DNA of 64,000 nucleotides, from contig NW_020653718.1 in assembly GCF_003589595.1 (NCBI RefSeq), forward strand, positions 3,000,970-3,064,969, written 5' to 3'. Position 1 is the first letter of the stretch, and every line of letters starts with the position of its first letter. Below, piece after piece: positions 33,058-44,800 of the stretch. The position numbers were made by a program, and so were the translations under genes. This DNA comes from Hyposmocoma kahamanoa. Taxonomy: Eukaryota; Arthropoda; Insecta; Lepidoptera; Cosmopterigidae. The notes under the pieces were generated by a model. That model worked only from the letters and a program-made list of their open reading frames with translations. It did not search any database and had not been told where the DNA came from.

Positions 33058-33245
33058 ACGAAACCAAATGACGTGCCTGTCTATAACCAGTTGCACTGCA
33101 ACTGAGAGCTTCAAACCGCAAAGATCGGAGGGGCACTACCACTGCGCCCGTCATCCTGAGACTTATGTTGACAAGGCCCATGTGCCTGTAATTACACCAA
33201 CACCCTTCAAAGCCGGAACGCAGTAATGCTCACATAATGGGAACG
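33058..33245 (-). repeat. Repeat family A copy (minus)
   Basis: Contains ACGTGCCTGTCTATAACCAG, AAACCGCAAAGATCGGAGGG and CCCATGTGCCTGTAATTACA. Lies just after the putative exon at 32907-33033. Confidence 0.65.
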
Positions 33246-33278
33246 CGCCCAAAGACAACTTTGATAAAATTAGTATAA

Positions 33279-33634
33279 TTGAAAACGAACGCCATCACTG
33301 CCATTCCATTCCACTGACATTATCGAGACTCAACTACCATTACAACTAGATTTTGGTAGAATAAGAAATCGCACTTCTATGTCACGTCAATCGTCAAACG
33401 TTTATTGACCATTAGATACCGAAGAATATAACCCACATTCTCACCAATTCTTGTAACTCTATCTACAATATTAGCCGATAGAGTTACAAGAATTGAGGAG
33501 CATTGGGTTATATTTATAGTATCTATAGGAGCAATAAACATGTTGAACGTAACTCGACGGGTGCGAAATTAATTCATAATTGCAATATGATGTCAGTGGA
33601 GTCTCAAACGAATTACAACGACTTGTGGTTTCAA
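33279..33634. mobile_element. Long fold-back MITE, copy 2 (356 bp)
   Basis: Inverted relative to copy 1 at 31218-31572 and within one base of its length. The centre has a strong hairpin around AATTCTTGTAACTCTATC / GATAGAGTTACAAGAATT (about 33449-33496). It contains the same GTTTATTG and TATAACCCA segments in both arms. Confidence 0.75.
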
Positions 33635-34289
33635 GAAAAGGGGTACAAGGGGTAAAAAACCTAATTGTACAAGGAGTTAAAGCTTAATATGATATTAAGG
33701 TTAAGTGTTCTTCGCGTTTCCTTGCAAAGTTGGCTTTTTTGTCTTGTAGCCCTTTTCAGATGAATCACTGAGTTAGTAACTCATATCCAGGGCGTCACAC
33801 GACATTTAAGTCGCTATTGTGGGTTTTTGATCAGTATAGAAAAATTACGGGTGTCTTTTCACATTTGGCGTGTTCGAGTCTCGGTTCAGATAGGCGATTA
33901 TTTAAAAATCTTTGAATGCAGTTCGAATTGTTTTTGTCTTTTTGTTCTTTTTGTCTTCTTTTAGTAAATTTTTCTATCTACGGTATTTAAGTTACTTCCT
34001 CTCTGTGTGGTTTAGTCACGAGACGTCCTGTATATAGAATGTTTTAAGCATGCTTATAACTAATAAGAATATAAGGAAAATTTCATCTAAAGAGCCCAGA
34101 AAATGTAACGAAGTGTATTTGGATACGGTTAGGATAATGTTATTCACAACACGTTAGGCTTCTTAAGAGTACACAACCTCAAATGGCTTTGCTTGATCCC
34201 GAATAACAATGAAAGTGTTGATCCAATCACTTTGGAAAAATATATAATAAGATTGAGGATGTACACTGATTATTATATGGCGTAACGGT

Positions 34290-34960
34290 ATGGCATTTTG
34301 CTTTGGGGTAATGCCGCCGATATCAATAGAATCTTTGTCCTGCAGAAACGTGCAGTTAGAGCAATTTACAATCTGGGCCCCAAAGTATCTTTGAGAGATA
34401 AGTTTAAGGAAATTAACATTCTTACACTAGCCTCACAGTACATTTATGAAAATGTAAGTTATGTTAAAAGGAATAGTAATTTATTTATGAAAAATAGTGA
34501 CAGACATAACATTAATACGAGGAATAGAAATAAACTAGCTTTTCTTGATAGTCGTCTTCACAAAGCCAAAAAATCATTATCATAAGGGGCAATGTATACG
34601 CTTCTATAACAAGATTCCGGTTGATATACAAAATTTGCCTTTGACGAGGTTTAAAACTACTTATAGTGAAACAAAAACTTTATACTAAAGGTTATTATAC
34701 AACTTCTGCGTACTTGGATGACAAAAATCCGTGGTAGTACCCGTTTAGCTCATGGAGGTAGTCTCGATCTCTGATGTTTCAAATAAAAAAAAATATTGTA
34801 AATGTTATTTACAAAGAGCAACCCCTAGAGTTTCTTGCTCATTCTTCTCAGGGGAATCTGCCTTACGAATGAGCGGTAGAGTTTAATATTGTGACGATTT
34901 CAAGTGTAATAATGCTTACCTATGAAATAAAGATTATTTTGAATTTTGAATTTTGTGCTG
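34290..34960 (+). mobile_element. LINE 3' portion: RT C-terminus, 3' UTR and TTTTGAA tail
   Basis: The plus strand encodes LWGNAADINRIFVLQKRAVR then AIYNLGPKVSLRDKF, and TRNRNKLAFLDSRLHKAKK, followed after a frameshift by FYNKIPVDIQNLPLTRFKT. W-G-x-A-x-x-x-N-R-I-F-x-L-Q-K-R-A-x-R is the hallmark C-terminal block of CR1/Jockey-like insect LINEs. A 3' UTR runs to AATAAAGATTATTTTGAATT with repeated TTTTGAA at about 34937-34955. It is 5'-truncated and dead. Confidence 0.8.
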
Positions 34961-34998
34961 TACTGAGTGAAAACACGATACCTAAAAGTTTTCATGAT

Positions 34999-35037
34999 AA
35001 AAAATCATTTGTACTTTACATATACAAATGATTTTTT
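34999..35037. repeat. Perfect 15-nt inverted repeat with 9-nt loop
   Basis: AAAAAATCATTTGTA (34999-35013) pairs fully with TACAAATGATTTTTT (35023-35037). AT-rich and of unknown role. It could be a small fold-back insertion. Confidence 0.6.
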
Positions 35038-36119
35038 TTATATATCATCTGAAATAAATGGAATGCGTGTACTATACGATATATTTGTCAAATGGTTGTA
35101 ATTTCGTTGGTAAAAACATAAATTCTGAAATAAAGCCAGTAAAGTCACTCGACCCAAGCAAAATTAACTGTATTAGTACGGGAAAAAATTAAATTCGAGT
35201 TGAGGTAATACAAACCTGAACACTATGCAAATTACCTAAGGTACAATTTCCGCTAAATAATTTTGAATACCTTTAGGCGTGGCCCACTGTACTCACAGCG
35301 GTTCCTTATAACTTTTTTACCTCTCTTTATTGCTTCAAGATCGAAAGATCAACGATCTAATTATTGTGGCCGAATGGCTCTTATAATAGACAGAAACTTG
35401 GATGATGATGACACTTATTTATAGCAATGCACGTGCTTTGAAATATATCATAGGTATAGTAGCTCTGTAGTAAATGTGTGTTAACCTTCACCTGTGGGCG
35501 GACTTAGGCTGCGATCAATGGTGGGGTTTCATATGTACTTTAAGTCGTACGCAAGCACGCTCACACACACTGTAATCTCTTAACCTTGCTTTGCCATCTA
35601 ATTTCTTACATTATTTTTTAATATTTTTTGTTATATTACTGTAATGTACTGATACATTTAGAATAGTCGAGGAAGTTTGTAAAGGCTCTCTGCTGTGTAT
35701 TTTTGTGTATTGTAACTACATCAATGTCATTTGAGCTGTTAATTTCTCAAATATAAATAAATAAATAAACTTTCGCTTTGTAGAACAATAACACACTTGT
35801 TTTGAGATTACATAAAAAAATTACCACAAAAATAATTTCATTCCAAATTCGGTTTTTTTTGAGATATCAAATGGCTTCGTCAAATTGCAAACATCTGAGG
35901 AACACTGCCATTGAGCCCGTTGCTCTGAAACATTACTCTTTTCACCAGCACCTTTAACCCTTAAAAAAAATTTGTCATAGCCCCCGTACTAGGGAAATCA
36001 TGGTCATGGACACATACATAGACAACTACAAATCGATACCTCCAATCAACTTCTACGCCAACTTAACTTTTTTTCACAAAATCCGTTTGCTTTTTTTATC
36101 GAATTTTATTTTTTTTTCT
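35038..36119. other. Intergenic or intronic, little structure
   Basis: A short family A fragment (minus) lies at about 35868-35965 and an AAAT simple repeat near 35752-35770. No gene is recognised. If the exon at 32907 belongs to the transporter, this is intron. Confidence 0.4.
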
Positions 36120-36149
36120 TAATTTTTTTCTACGAAATTTGAGAGTCTA

Positions 36150-36315
36150 GTATTAGTAAATAAACACGTGTGGTTGTTTACAAAAATTACAGAAACTGAA
36201 GTTGTTGTAGTGGCGTAGTGTTCATTGGAGGTATCGAAATCACACCCAAACTCACAAAATGTCGGCCATACAAATATTTCTCCCGGCTCGAGAATCGAAC
36301 CCAGGACACAAGATA
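36150..36315 (-). mobile_element. tRNA-derived SINE ('SINE-3'), 5'-truncated
   Basis: On the minus strand a B box GGTTCGATTCTC (about 36304-36293) is followed by CGGGAGAAATATTTGTATGG and GTGAGTTTGGGTGTGATTTC. The same tail occurs at 47198-47350 with the A box intact there. Confidence 0.65.
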
Positions 36316-36324
36316 CATTAATAC

Positions 36325-36405
36325 ACATCGGCAGAAATAGTTATGGTGGCAACACTTCCCTGTGTGAACTCTTTGACAAGGAACTCTAGTGCTACTAAAG
36401 TGTAT
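36325..36405 (-). repeat. Repeat family A fragment
   Basis: Matches the 5' end of the family inverted: CAGAAATAGTTATGGTGGCA through GAACTCTAGTGCTACTAAA. Confidence 0.55.
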
Positions 36406-37504
36406 TGATTAATGATAACGGAGCAACTTTTTCGGCAGCCATTTTGAATTTATCCAAATTTATTTTAATTTCATCTTCTATTGACAGGCTCTTTGGCTAT
36501 TATCTATGTCAAGTAGTTTTTAAAACTTAGACAATTGTATATCGGCCATATTGTTTATTTCTTTTTTTTATGGTCCTAGGTTCCATAACCATAAGACTCT
36601 AGGACTGCCTTTTCGATGTAGAAAACATAGTGATGAAGATAGATAGGTAGATAAACACTTTATTCACTAATAACACAAATACAGATTGAATATAAGAGAA
36701 AAATAAAATATTTTTGTTATAACAGTGAAAGGACGCTAACTCAGCATATAACTAACTTCCATAAGGCGCTGAGTTTCATACAGAACCAACGAGAGGGACT
36801 AAATTTAAAGTTATTGATCTAAAAGTAAGGAAAAATATAACAAACGACTAGGAGTCAAATGATTAAAGGTTCAGGAAATTCTTTTAGGAGGTGTGAAGTC
36901 CTCAATTCCAATGGCTATTGACTTTTCCTTAGTCCGTGTCCGGCAGTAGGACCAGTAAGACCAATGTCATACATATTGGGTCCTCAAAGTGTCTTAAGGA
37001 CTTTCATTTGTTATAATCTAGTTATTTTATCGAGTTTACAGGTTGTCATTAGAAATGAAACTTGTTTTTAACCGACCCGGACTTGAGGAGGTTGTCAATT
37101 TGATTGTATTTTTTTGTGTGTATAAAACTTGGCAAATACTCTTGATATCGGTTTTTTAGTTATAATATTGTTCGTATATAAATTGCATATATTTGTTTTT
37201 TCAAACAAACCAACGTTTCCTACTCTGGAAATATCCATCGTCACGATTGATTGACAATCAGTAACGAAATTTCCATTCAGTTATTTTTTTAACATTAGCT
37301 GACATACAGTCATCCTTATGATGATTTCTCAATCGTCTGTCTTTAAATAAGATCAGTGCCCAGCAGAGGAACATTAACTTATGCATATAGAAGGTTTCAA
37401 GTCACCTTACTGATCTTCACAACAAGTTTCACTTATAATCTTTATCATCGCTCATTGTGTTTTGGTAATCAAGTAATCAACGTACATAAACCATTACTGG
37501 GCCG
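36406..37504. other. Intergenic or intronic, no gene recognised
   Basis: A short AACCG-family start occurs at about 37068 (AACCGACCCGGACTTGAGGA). The open frame at 37356-37616 runs into the P-like MITE and is not a gene. Confidence 0.4.
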
Positions 37505-37798
37505 CATCGAGTACATAACCAGAAATAGAGACGAAATAAGGACCATCCATCCCTGGCAACTCTTCAGGCAAATGGGCCTTATATCACTTTTAAATATCAA
37601 CTCTCGTTTGCGCTGAAATCACAAATTAGAAAGCTGAAATAGTACAGTGCCAACAACAGATCTGTGTGTACGTCTCCGTATATTCCAAAAATATTGTGTA
37701 TTTATTATAATAAAGATAATATCTCTAACTATGGGGGGCTGTTCCATTCGGTGGTGTCGGAAAATCGCAAAACATCTAATTGCAAAACAAACGGAATC
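37505..37798 (+). mobile_element. P-element-like MITE, copy 3 (truncated)
   Basis: Starts CATCGAGTACATAACCAGAA and keeps the THAP first exon in mutated form (ATG near 37730; MGGCSIRWCRKIAKHLIAKQ). It breaks off at 37798, where a SINE-1 piece begins, so the right end is lost. Confidence 0.7.
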
Positions 37799-38020
37799 TC
37801 TATTAAGCCACGGAATGAACCAGCAGACCTCACGAATTTTTCTATATGCTTATTGTCGGATTTTTGTATTCGGTTTTCAACGACTGTTTAGCCGTAGTGC
37901 CATCTATGAGAAATCTATGAAAGTGTCAGTTAGGTAACTTGCCAGCTGCCAGCCCTGGCTGTTAACTGTAATTCAATTTGTATTGAATTGATATTCAATA
38001 CTAGTGGAGCAATTTTTTCT
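37799..38020 (-). mobile_element. SINE-1 leader joined to a second SINE-1 tail
   Basis: Minus-strand A-box remnant (TGGCTTAATAG) and leader at 37800-37970, followed on the leader's far side by the AT-rich SINE-1 end (AATTCAATTTGTATTGAATTG, read 37971-37999) and CTAGTGGAGCAATTTT. The order tail-after-leader is the reverse of a single copy and fits the junction of a head-to-tail dimer. Confidence 0.55.
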
Positions 38021-38154
38021 TATAATTCTGTCCGAAAGTTTGAAATTCTGTCTAATTTTGAATATTTAGTCGAATCTCTAGTCAGTGTGTATATCTGGCC
38101 AGTCATGTGGCTGGTCATGCACGGAGGATGGATGTGACAGCAAATATATCAGTA

Positions 38155-38241
38155 GGGCTGGCACGACTGGGCGAGACATGCGCGAGAGCGACATAAAGCG
38201 CGAGATTCTGCTATTCAAGTTGCGCCCTGTCATGCTAGCCC
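38155..38241. mobile_element. Very small TA-flanked MITE (87 bp)
   Basis: The ends GGGCTGGCACGACTGGGCG and the inverse of GGGCTAGCATGACAGGGCG match at 16 of 19 positions, each bordered by TA (38153-38154 and 38242-38243). Only about 50 bp lie between the arms. Confidence 0.65.
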
Positions 38242-38249
38242 TATAGATG

Positions 38250-39207
38250 ATGTCACAGTCTAGAAAAGTCGAAAAAAAACATGGCGCACGTCGATTGCGA
38301 ACAGCTTTTTTCGTTCTCAGAATCTCATGATAGACATAAATCCACCTTCATTGCTCGACTTGCAGCGAGTGGTCCGACTCGGATCTCACGCAAAGTCATA
38401 AGAAAACACGACATACGTATGACGACTTAGTGGTTATGTTTGTCTTTGGATATGACATAAATTTGACTTTCGACAAAGACATTATTTTGATTTTAAAGGA
38501 AGACAAAGATGGTATTCGGTTATTACAATAAAAAAAACTGTACAGCTCTTGATCTAAGGCTGAGATTGTTATAACGAAGTTTAACATCGATTAAGCAAAG
38601 ATTTCGTAAGCGAATTTTACGTAAGTTTTAAGCAACAAATGTTCAATTTGTGGAAATAAATAAATTTTTATTTATTTTTATTTATTTATAATTCAATTTT
38701 TGCTCAGTGAAGTTGGTTTTGTATATCACAGCGTTAGAATATAAAATCCTACATCGATTATGTTTTCAATCGAGTCAATTAAATCGGAATGCGTATGAAT
38801 AGATTTCAAAATCATCAACCGAACATCTGTATTAACACCAACAATAAGAATTTATTGGTCATTATAGATGTTAGTGACATTTTCTGTAGACATTTGGGTT
38901 GCAATAGTTGCGACAATACTTCTTAAAAACTGAGTTTCCAAAAATATGAACAATGTTCATAATTAATTTATTGGTGAAAACACAGATTGTATAGAAGTTG
39001 ACATGTAACCAAATAAGTATAGTCTCACTATGTGCGGCCAATCATTAGGTATTCAAAATACACTTCAAGTGACTAAACTAGGTGTACATAACATATTGAT
39101 TTAATAAGTCAGCTAGTAGTTTAAAAGCGGTGATAAACTTAACCGCTAGCCATTGTTACGACGGTCACGCTCGGACTACTGTTCGATATCTAATTTGGGA
39201 TATCGGC
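38250..39207. other. Intergenic or intronic, no gene recognised
   Basis: AT-rich. An ATTT simple repeat is at about 38655-38690. No coding similarity. Confidence 0.4.
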
Positions 39208-39345
39208 TGACAAGTCCCATGTGCCTGTACTAGCCCTTCAAAACCGGAACACAACAATGCTGACATTACAGCTTGTGGGCAGAAATAGATAAGGTGGGAG
39301 TGCTTCCCTGGACGAACTCTTTCACCAGGAGATCTACGGCTACTA
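39208..39345 (-). repeat. Repeat family A fragment (5' half, minus)
   Basis: Contains GACAAGTCCCATGTGCCTGT and CCAGGAGATCTACGGCTACT. The 3' half is missing. Confidence 0.6.
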
Positions 39346-39909
39346 AACAAGTATATTATGATGTAATTATTCAATAATATTTCACGAGGCAATACTCGAG
39401 TACTTAAATAATAAAAATTGCCCCAGAAATTAAGTAGTGAACACTAATAGTCCCAGAACGACCGACACTTATAAAAAATCTTCATCAGTAAATGAACGTT
39501 TCACTCTTAGACGGATCTACATATTTCAAATCAAAATTCAGGCAGTTTTTATTGTTGATCTGTCGCGATATTTTCTGAAGTTCCTGCAGACGTCTCTGTT
39601 TCATTGTTTTCTTCTAACTCTAGTTTTATTGGCTTATTTGTTACTTATCTGATAACATTCTACTTTACCCATTTCTAATCGTGTTCGACAAGACGTAAGA
39701 GTTTTCTAGTTTATAACTTTGGAGAATTATTCCAAATACGTGTGTTGTGTTGTTGAATTACTTCGTAAGTTATTAGTTCTTTCTGTTATTGACATTACAA
39801 AGTAAGCCAAGCCAGGTTTAATAATTATTTGTCCTAGAAGCCAACATAGTAGACTCTTATTTATAGTACGTTTATAGTATAGTATGCTTGGAGTTTCTCT
39901 GAAGGATAA

Positions 39910-40150
39910 GAATTGAAATCAGGGCAATCCGATTGAGAACCAAGGTCGTCGACATCTGTCGAGGAACTGATGGGGGAAACGAGTTCTTGAATGAAGATCA
40001 CGGCTTGGCAAACGTAGTGTAGGACTCTCTCTAGCCACTGGCTCCTATAGGATGCGACAAATCAAGAACCGGGCGAAATGGCGCACATTGGGAGAAGCTT
40101 ATATCCGGCAGTGGACTGCGATACGATAACAATGACGATAATGATGATTT
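39910..40150 (+). mobile_element. LINE C-terminal fragment with GATAA-rich tail
   Basis: The plus strand reads IRLRTKVVDI (about 39929-39958) and, later, SRTGRNG... / NRAKWRTLGEAYIRQWTAI in another frame, followed by repeated GATAA/GATGATT at 40118-40150. 'R-T-K-V-V-D-I' and 'K-W-R-x-L-G-E-A-Y-x-x-Q-W-T' mark the C-terminus of a widespread insect non-LTR RT, here with an internal deletion. Confidence 0.6.
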
Positions 40151-40267
40151 ATCGTCGGCCAGCTAGATAACACGGCCTTCAAACCCTCTCCTTATATAAG
40201 CCTCGCATTGGAACTTAAATGTTAACTACCACGCTTTGGGTTAAGCGTCATGTATCCTAGAGGTATT

Positions 40268-40515
40268 TAGTAGCAGTAGAGCTCCTTGTGAAAGAATTCG
40301 TCCAGGGAAGTACTGTCTACTTATTTCTGCCGCCAAGCAGTAATGTGAGCATTACTTCGTTCCGGTTTTAAAGGGTAGTGGTGCTGGTGAAATTACAGGC
40401 ACATGGGACTTGCCAACTTATGGCCCTGAGTGACGGGCGCAGTGGCAGTCCTCCTAAGATATTTGTATTTAAAGGTCTGAGTGGCAATGTAACTGTTATG
40501 GACAGGCGTCTCGGG
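40268..40515 (+). repeat. Repeat family A copy (plus), nearly full
   Basis: Starts TAGTAGCAGTAGAGCTCCTT and runs through TGGCCCTGAGTGACGGGCGC to ATGGACAGGCGTCTCGGGAC, where the last part and A tail are lost. It gives the cleanest view of the 5' half of the family. Confidence 0.7.
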
Positions 40516-41829
40516 ACGACGTCAACATTGTATGTACAGTGCTGTGATTATTTTTTATTTATTTCATACAATTACACAGGATTACAGTACTTATAGTATT
40601 ATAGTACCAAGTACAGATCATAGTTGCTTATCCGTCCTCCCACAAAACTTCAAACATTCATCACACACATCCACCCTCTCCGTCCATCCACATCCTCCAA
40701 ATAGTTACAAATTGTTATTACAGTCTAGTATTTAAAAAAAAATCAAAGATTGTATACCATCCAAGTATTTGGATCAGCGTAGCAAAGACACAATCTGGCT
40801 TAGCTCCAAACACTTGATCTTAGCATGTGATGTCTCACATCCGTCTCTGTTACGACGTCACAAAATACATACACCGCGTAAGTAGTCAGGTGTAAAGGGA
40901 ATGCATTCCGAGAGAAGCTGCGTCATCGTCTATGAACCATAGTAACTATTAACAAAAAGATTCATTAACAAAGAATTAATTAAAAAAATTAACGTTGCAA
41001 AAGGTGTTTTAATTAAGTCAATGAATAACTACTTTCAAAACAAAGAACGTTGCATTTTTATTACGTTTGCATACAATGTGCAATTATTAACCTAGCACCG
41101 AACGTTGGAACTATCGGCATGCCTATGACTTTATAGATTCTATAATATGTATCTTGCTAAAGTAACAAAGAAACTTTATACAATAATCCTTTAGCAAAAT
41201 ACGTAATTTAATAAAGTATTCATAACTCTGTTAATGGAACTAAATGCAAAGGGGAATCAATGACTGCGCGCGCATCTCCCAATATGGCTTCCTTTTTTAT
41301 CCAGACAGTATTTTGCCACTCCAATCGATTGTGAGCAATTCCATTGCTCGTATAAGAGAAAACATAGGTGAACCGTTTTAAAGTAAAGAAGCAATAGACG
41401 CTACCAAAGTCAATGTGATTCGGTGTAGAAGGGAATTTGACGAACTTTTAGTAAAAGAAAATGCAGAGCTCGATAGGAAGGCTGTTGATATTACCAGTCC
41501 ACTGAGTGACGTGAATATGACGTTGTGCATTACAACCCCTAAATCATAATATAGTTCGGTTAAAGATTCTTAAATTTAAAACAGGAAACAGTGCGAAAAA
41601 AATAAAAAGGGATCATATTAAGACAAAATAGATTGCGATTCAGTGTTACGAACACACGTTCATTAATAAATTAAGAGATGGTCCTTTAAAGCTAAAACAT
41701 TTCAATAAAGATAATAATTACTTAAAATATATAAATAAAGTCTAGTATTGCCAAAAAAGGAATAAATCAAACCAACCAAAAATTAAATTTAGATCCAACA
41801 GGATCTAGTAGGTAGTAAATTCCCTTTCA
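40516..41829. other. Region upstream of the transporter start, no other gene seen
   Basis: AT-rich. It would contain a promoter and 5' UTR if transcription starts near the ATG at 41830. No TATA box or initiator stands out enough to call. Confidence 0.35.
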
Positions 41830-44800
41830 ATGGAGAAAAGTGAACGGTTTTCAGAATATCTGTTTGCGAAGATGGGCCCTGGAGATCGCGGGCCGAAGAC
41901 TACGGAAGACCGGGAGGCCCCTGTAGAGCTGAAAGGGCTGAAGAAATGTTTGATGAAGAATATTATGCTGGTGATTACCCTAGTTGGGGTATTTGCAGGG
42001 ATTACTTTAGGTAAGTATACATAAATACATATAAAAAAGACAACTGTTATTATTTTTCCAGCCCATTAAAGTATCATACCAATTGTTAATATTGTACACG
42101 ATAAACTACAGTTTATTGTAAGCGATTAAAGTTTATCTTATCTTTACAGTTATAATCGTTAAGAGTTTATTGCTTAAATAAATTTACGTAATATAATATT
42201 TGAACTTAAATTATTTCATAACAGAATACCGAAAATATAGTTTTTTCAAGATACTTTCTTTACAAGTTTTCCTCCTCAGGTATAAGTCTACGTGCCTACA
42301 ATCTAAGTCCAGAAGCACTATTAGTTATTTCGTACCCTGGAGAAATCTTCATGAGACTTCTGAAGATGATGATCTTGCCCCTAATCATTGCCAGTCTGAT
42401 TGCCGGCTCAGCAAGTCTTAACGCAAAGATGAGCGGAAAAATAGCCTGCAGAACTCTTCTTTACTTTATAATAACGTCAATGTTTAACGCTTTCTTGGGG
42501 ATTGTAATGGCCGTAATAATACATCCTGGACAGCCTGATTTGAGATATGATGTTGGACCTCCAGCGGAGAGTACTCACGAACATTCAATTTTGGACAGCG
42601 TTTTGGATATAGGACGGTGAGTCTTTATTTTTGAAATGTAGACTGTCGAATATTTAGGTACATCATTAAATCTGTTTACTGGAGAAGTTCTAGTAGTACG
42701 TGTCATTGGACAAGAATTCACCAATTCATCGAACTATACAGTGTCTAACAAAAAGTCGCCTCTAAATTTCAATGCGTGATCGTTGACTTAGAAAATTTGC
42801 AATTGTTGTAAACATTATTAAGATTACGAGTTGAAAATTGTGGTAATACCTTTTGTTAGTTTGTATAATGACACTTAATTACCTATCGTCATTAGTGGAA
42901 GACACACAGGTCGAATTTCTTTATCACAACATGTTCATCAGTAAAGTGTTGGCATATTTGTTTTAATAAAAGTTATATCCTATCTGTTGTCTGCGGTTCG
43001 ATCAATGCATCTCTTCTGGTGCAAAATTAATTGATTGACAGATATTAATGAAGCTTGCGTGTGTTGGCAATAGTATGACTTCGTAATTAGTGGTGACTGT
43101 TAATATTTTGGGCTTGTTAGTTCTTATGCCAATATCATAACCAATTTACTTCACGTCATAAAACCAATATGTTTTATACTTTAATTCGAACTCTCATCCT
43201 AATATGTCAGCCTATTAGAGCTTGAGCATAAGTCATCTCCTAAAAAGTCACTATAATTTTTCGTTACATACATATACTTCACAGCTTTTTGCACCCACCT
43301 GGGTAGGCAGTAATAACAGTCTTCCACTTTCTATGGTCCTGACACATATCTTTCGCCTCATCAGTGCTGTCATACACGCTTACTCTTGACCTGGAAATTC
43401 TTTAGGATGGCCTCAATTTGGTCGTGGTAAGTTCGCCTTGATCGGCCCTTACCAACTTGCCTGCTCACGTCGCCCTATAAAGCTGTTTAGTCAATCTTCT
43501 TTCATTCATTCTCTCTACATATCCAAACAATCTAAGCATCCCTTTCTGTATTTTTGTCACAATATTTTCTTCCACGCCGCAACGCTCTCTTATCACACTA
43601 TTCCGTAATTTATCCATCAGAGTCACACAATTTTTCGTTAACAATCAGAATAACAGGATCAGGATATACTACAAAAACGTGAATGAAACCGAATTTTCGG
43701 AGTTTTTTTTCTTTGGTTTTGTTTCTGAATGTTATCGGTTGGAATAGCAATCATTGCCTGTTATGTTATAATAATATAGTTTATTTCCTTCACACACAAC
43801 TCTAAACCAGTTGTAAACTAAAAGATTTGTTATATATAAAGGCTGGAGCCTAAACTAGGATACTCTGTGTGGTCTCCTAGCTTCCACGGATAAGATAATC
43901 TAAAAACAATGACTACGACAAGAATTATTCATGTGAGAGATAAGCAAAAATTTCATTTAAACAAAACAAAGGTTCCCTGATTTGTATTTGTTATGCAATA
44001 ATAATTTCCTTTCAACAGACGTGCCATTATTCTTCTGATCTATATATAGATTTTGAAATTTATTCCACCAATTACATTACAACGAATCATAAAATGTATT
44101 TGTTATTAACTGGCAACATTCAACAGTTTTTGCATAGGTAGTTTTGTTGACTTTAATGTTTGGAATGGTGGTTTTAAATTTATAAATATTGTTTCAGAAA
44201 CATCTTCCCCGATAACATAGTTCAAGCCTCATTCCAGCAGGCGTACACGGCGTATATGCCGCCCACAACGTCGTTTGGCAAAACGCAGAACGACTCCATT
44301 GTTCGGTTGGTTCCAGTGGTAGCTTATCGGTAAGTAGTCGGTACGAGACATGGAAATATTTACTTCGAATCTGATCATTTATTGTGCTTGTTGTTTCAAT
44401 TCTATTTTGTTATTAAAGAAATGGCATTTTTACGATTATGCTAGTTAAAGTTTTCACACGGATCAAAAATACAGTTCATCTACATCTCTAAGCTTGTGTT
44501 TAATGGAAAGAGATTCATTTCATAATGAATCATTTTTACATGAAATCGATTTCGAATAGACCTGATGCTTTACACGAATTCACGCTCTTAAAATTGTTTG
44601 CGAATCGATATACCATAATGTTAACCGCTTTTTCCTTAGCCGCTCACGCGATGCGCTCATCCTACCGCAAAATGGCGGCTATTTGGTTTCGCAAATTAGA
44701 AAAGGATTCAGTTTAAATACAAGTTTTTATAAATAAAAATTATTATTCTGCATTGCTAAATAAATACCCTCCGTACTACAATAAAAACATCTCAAATAAA

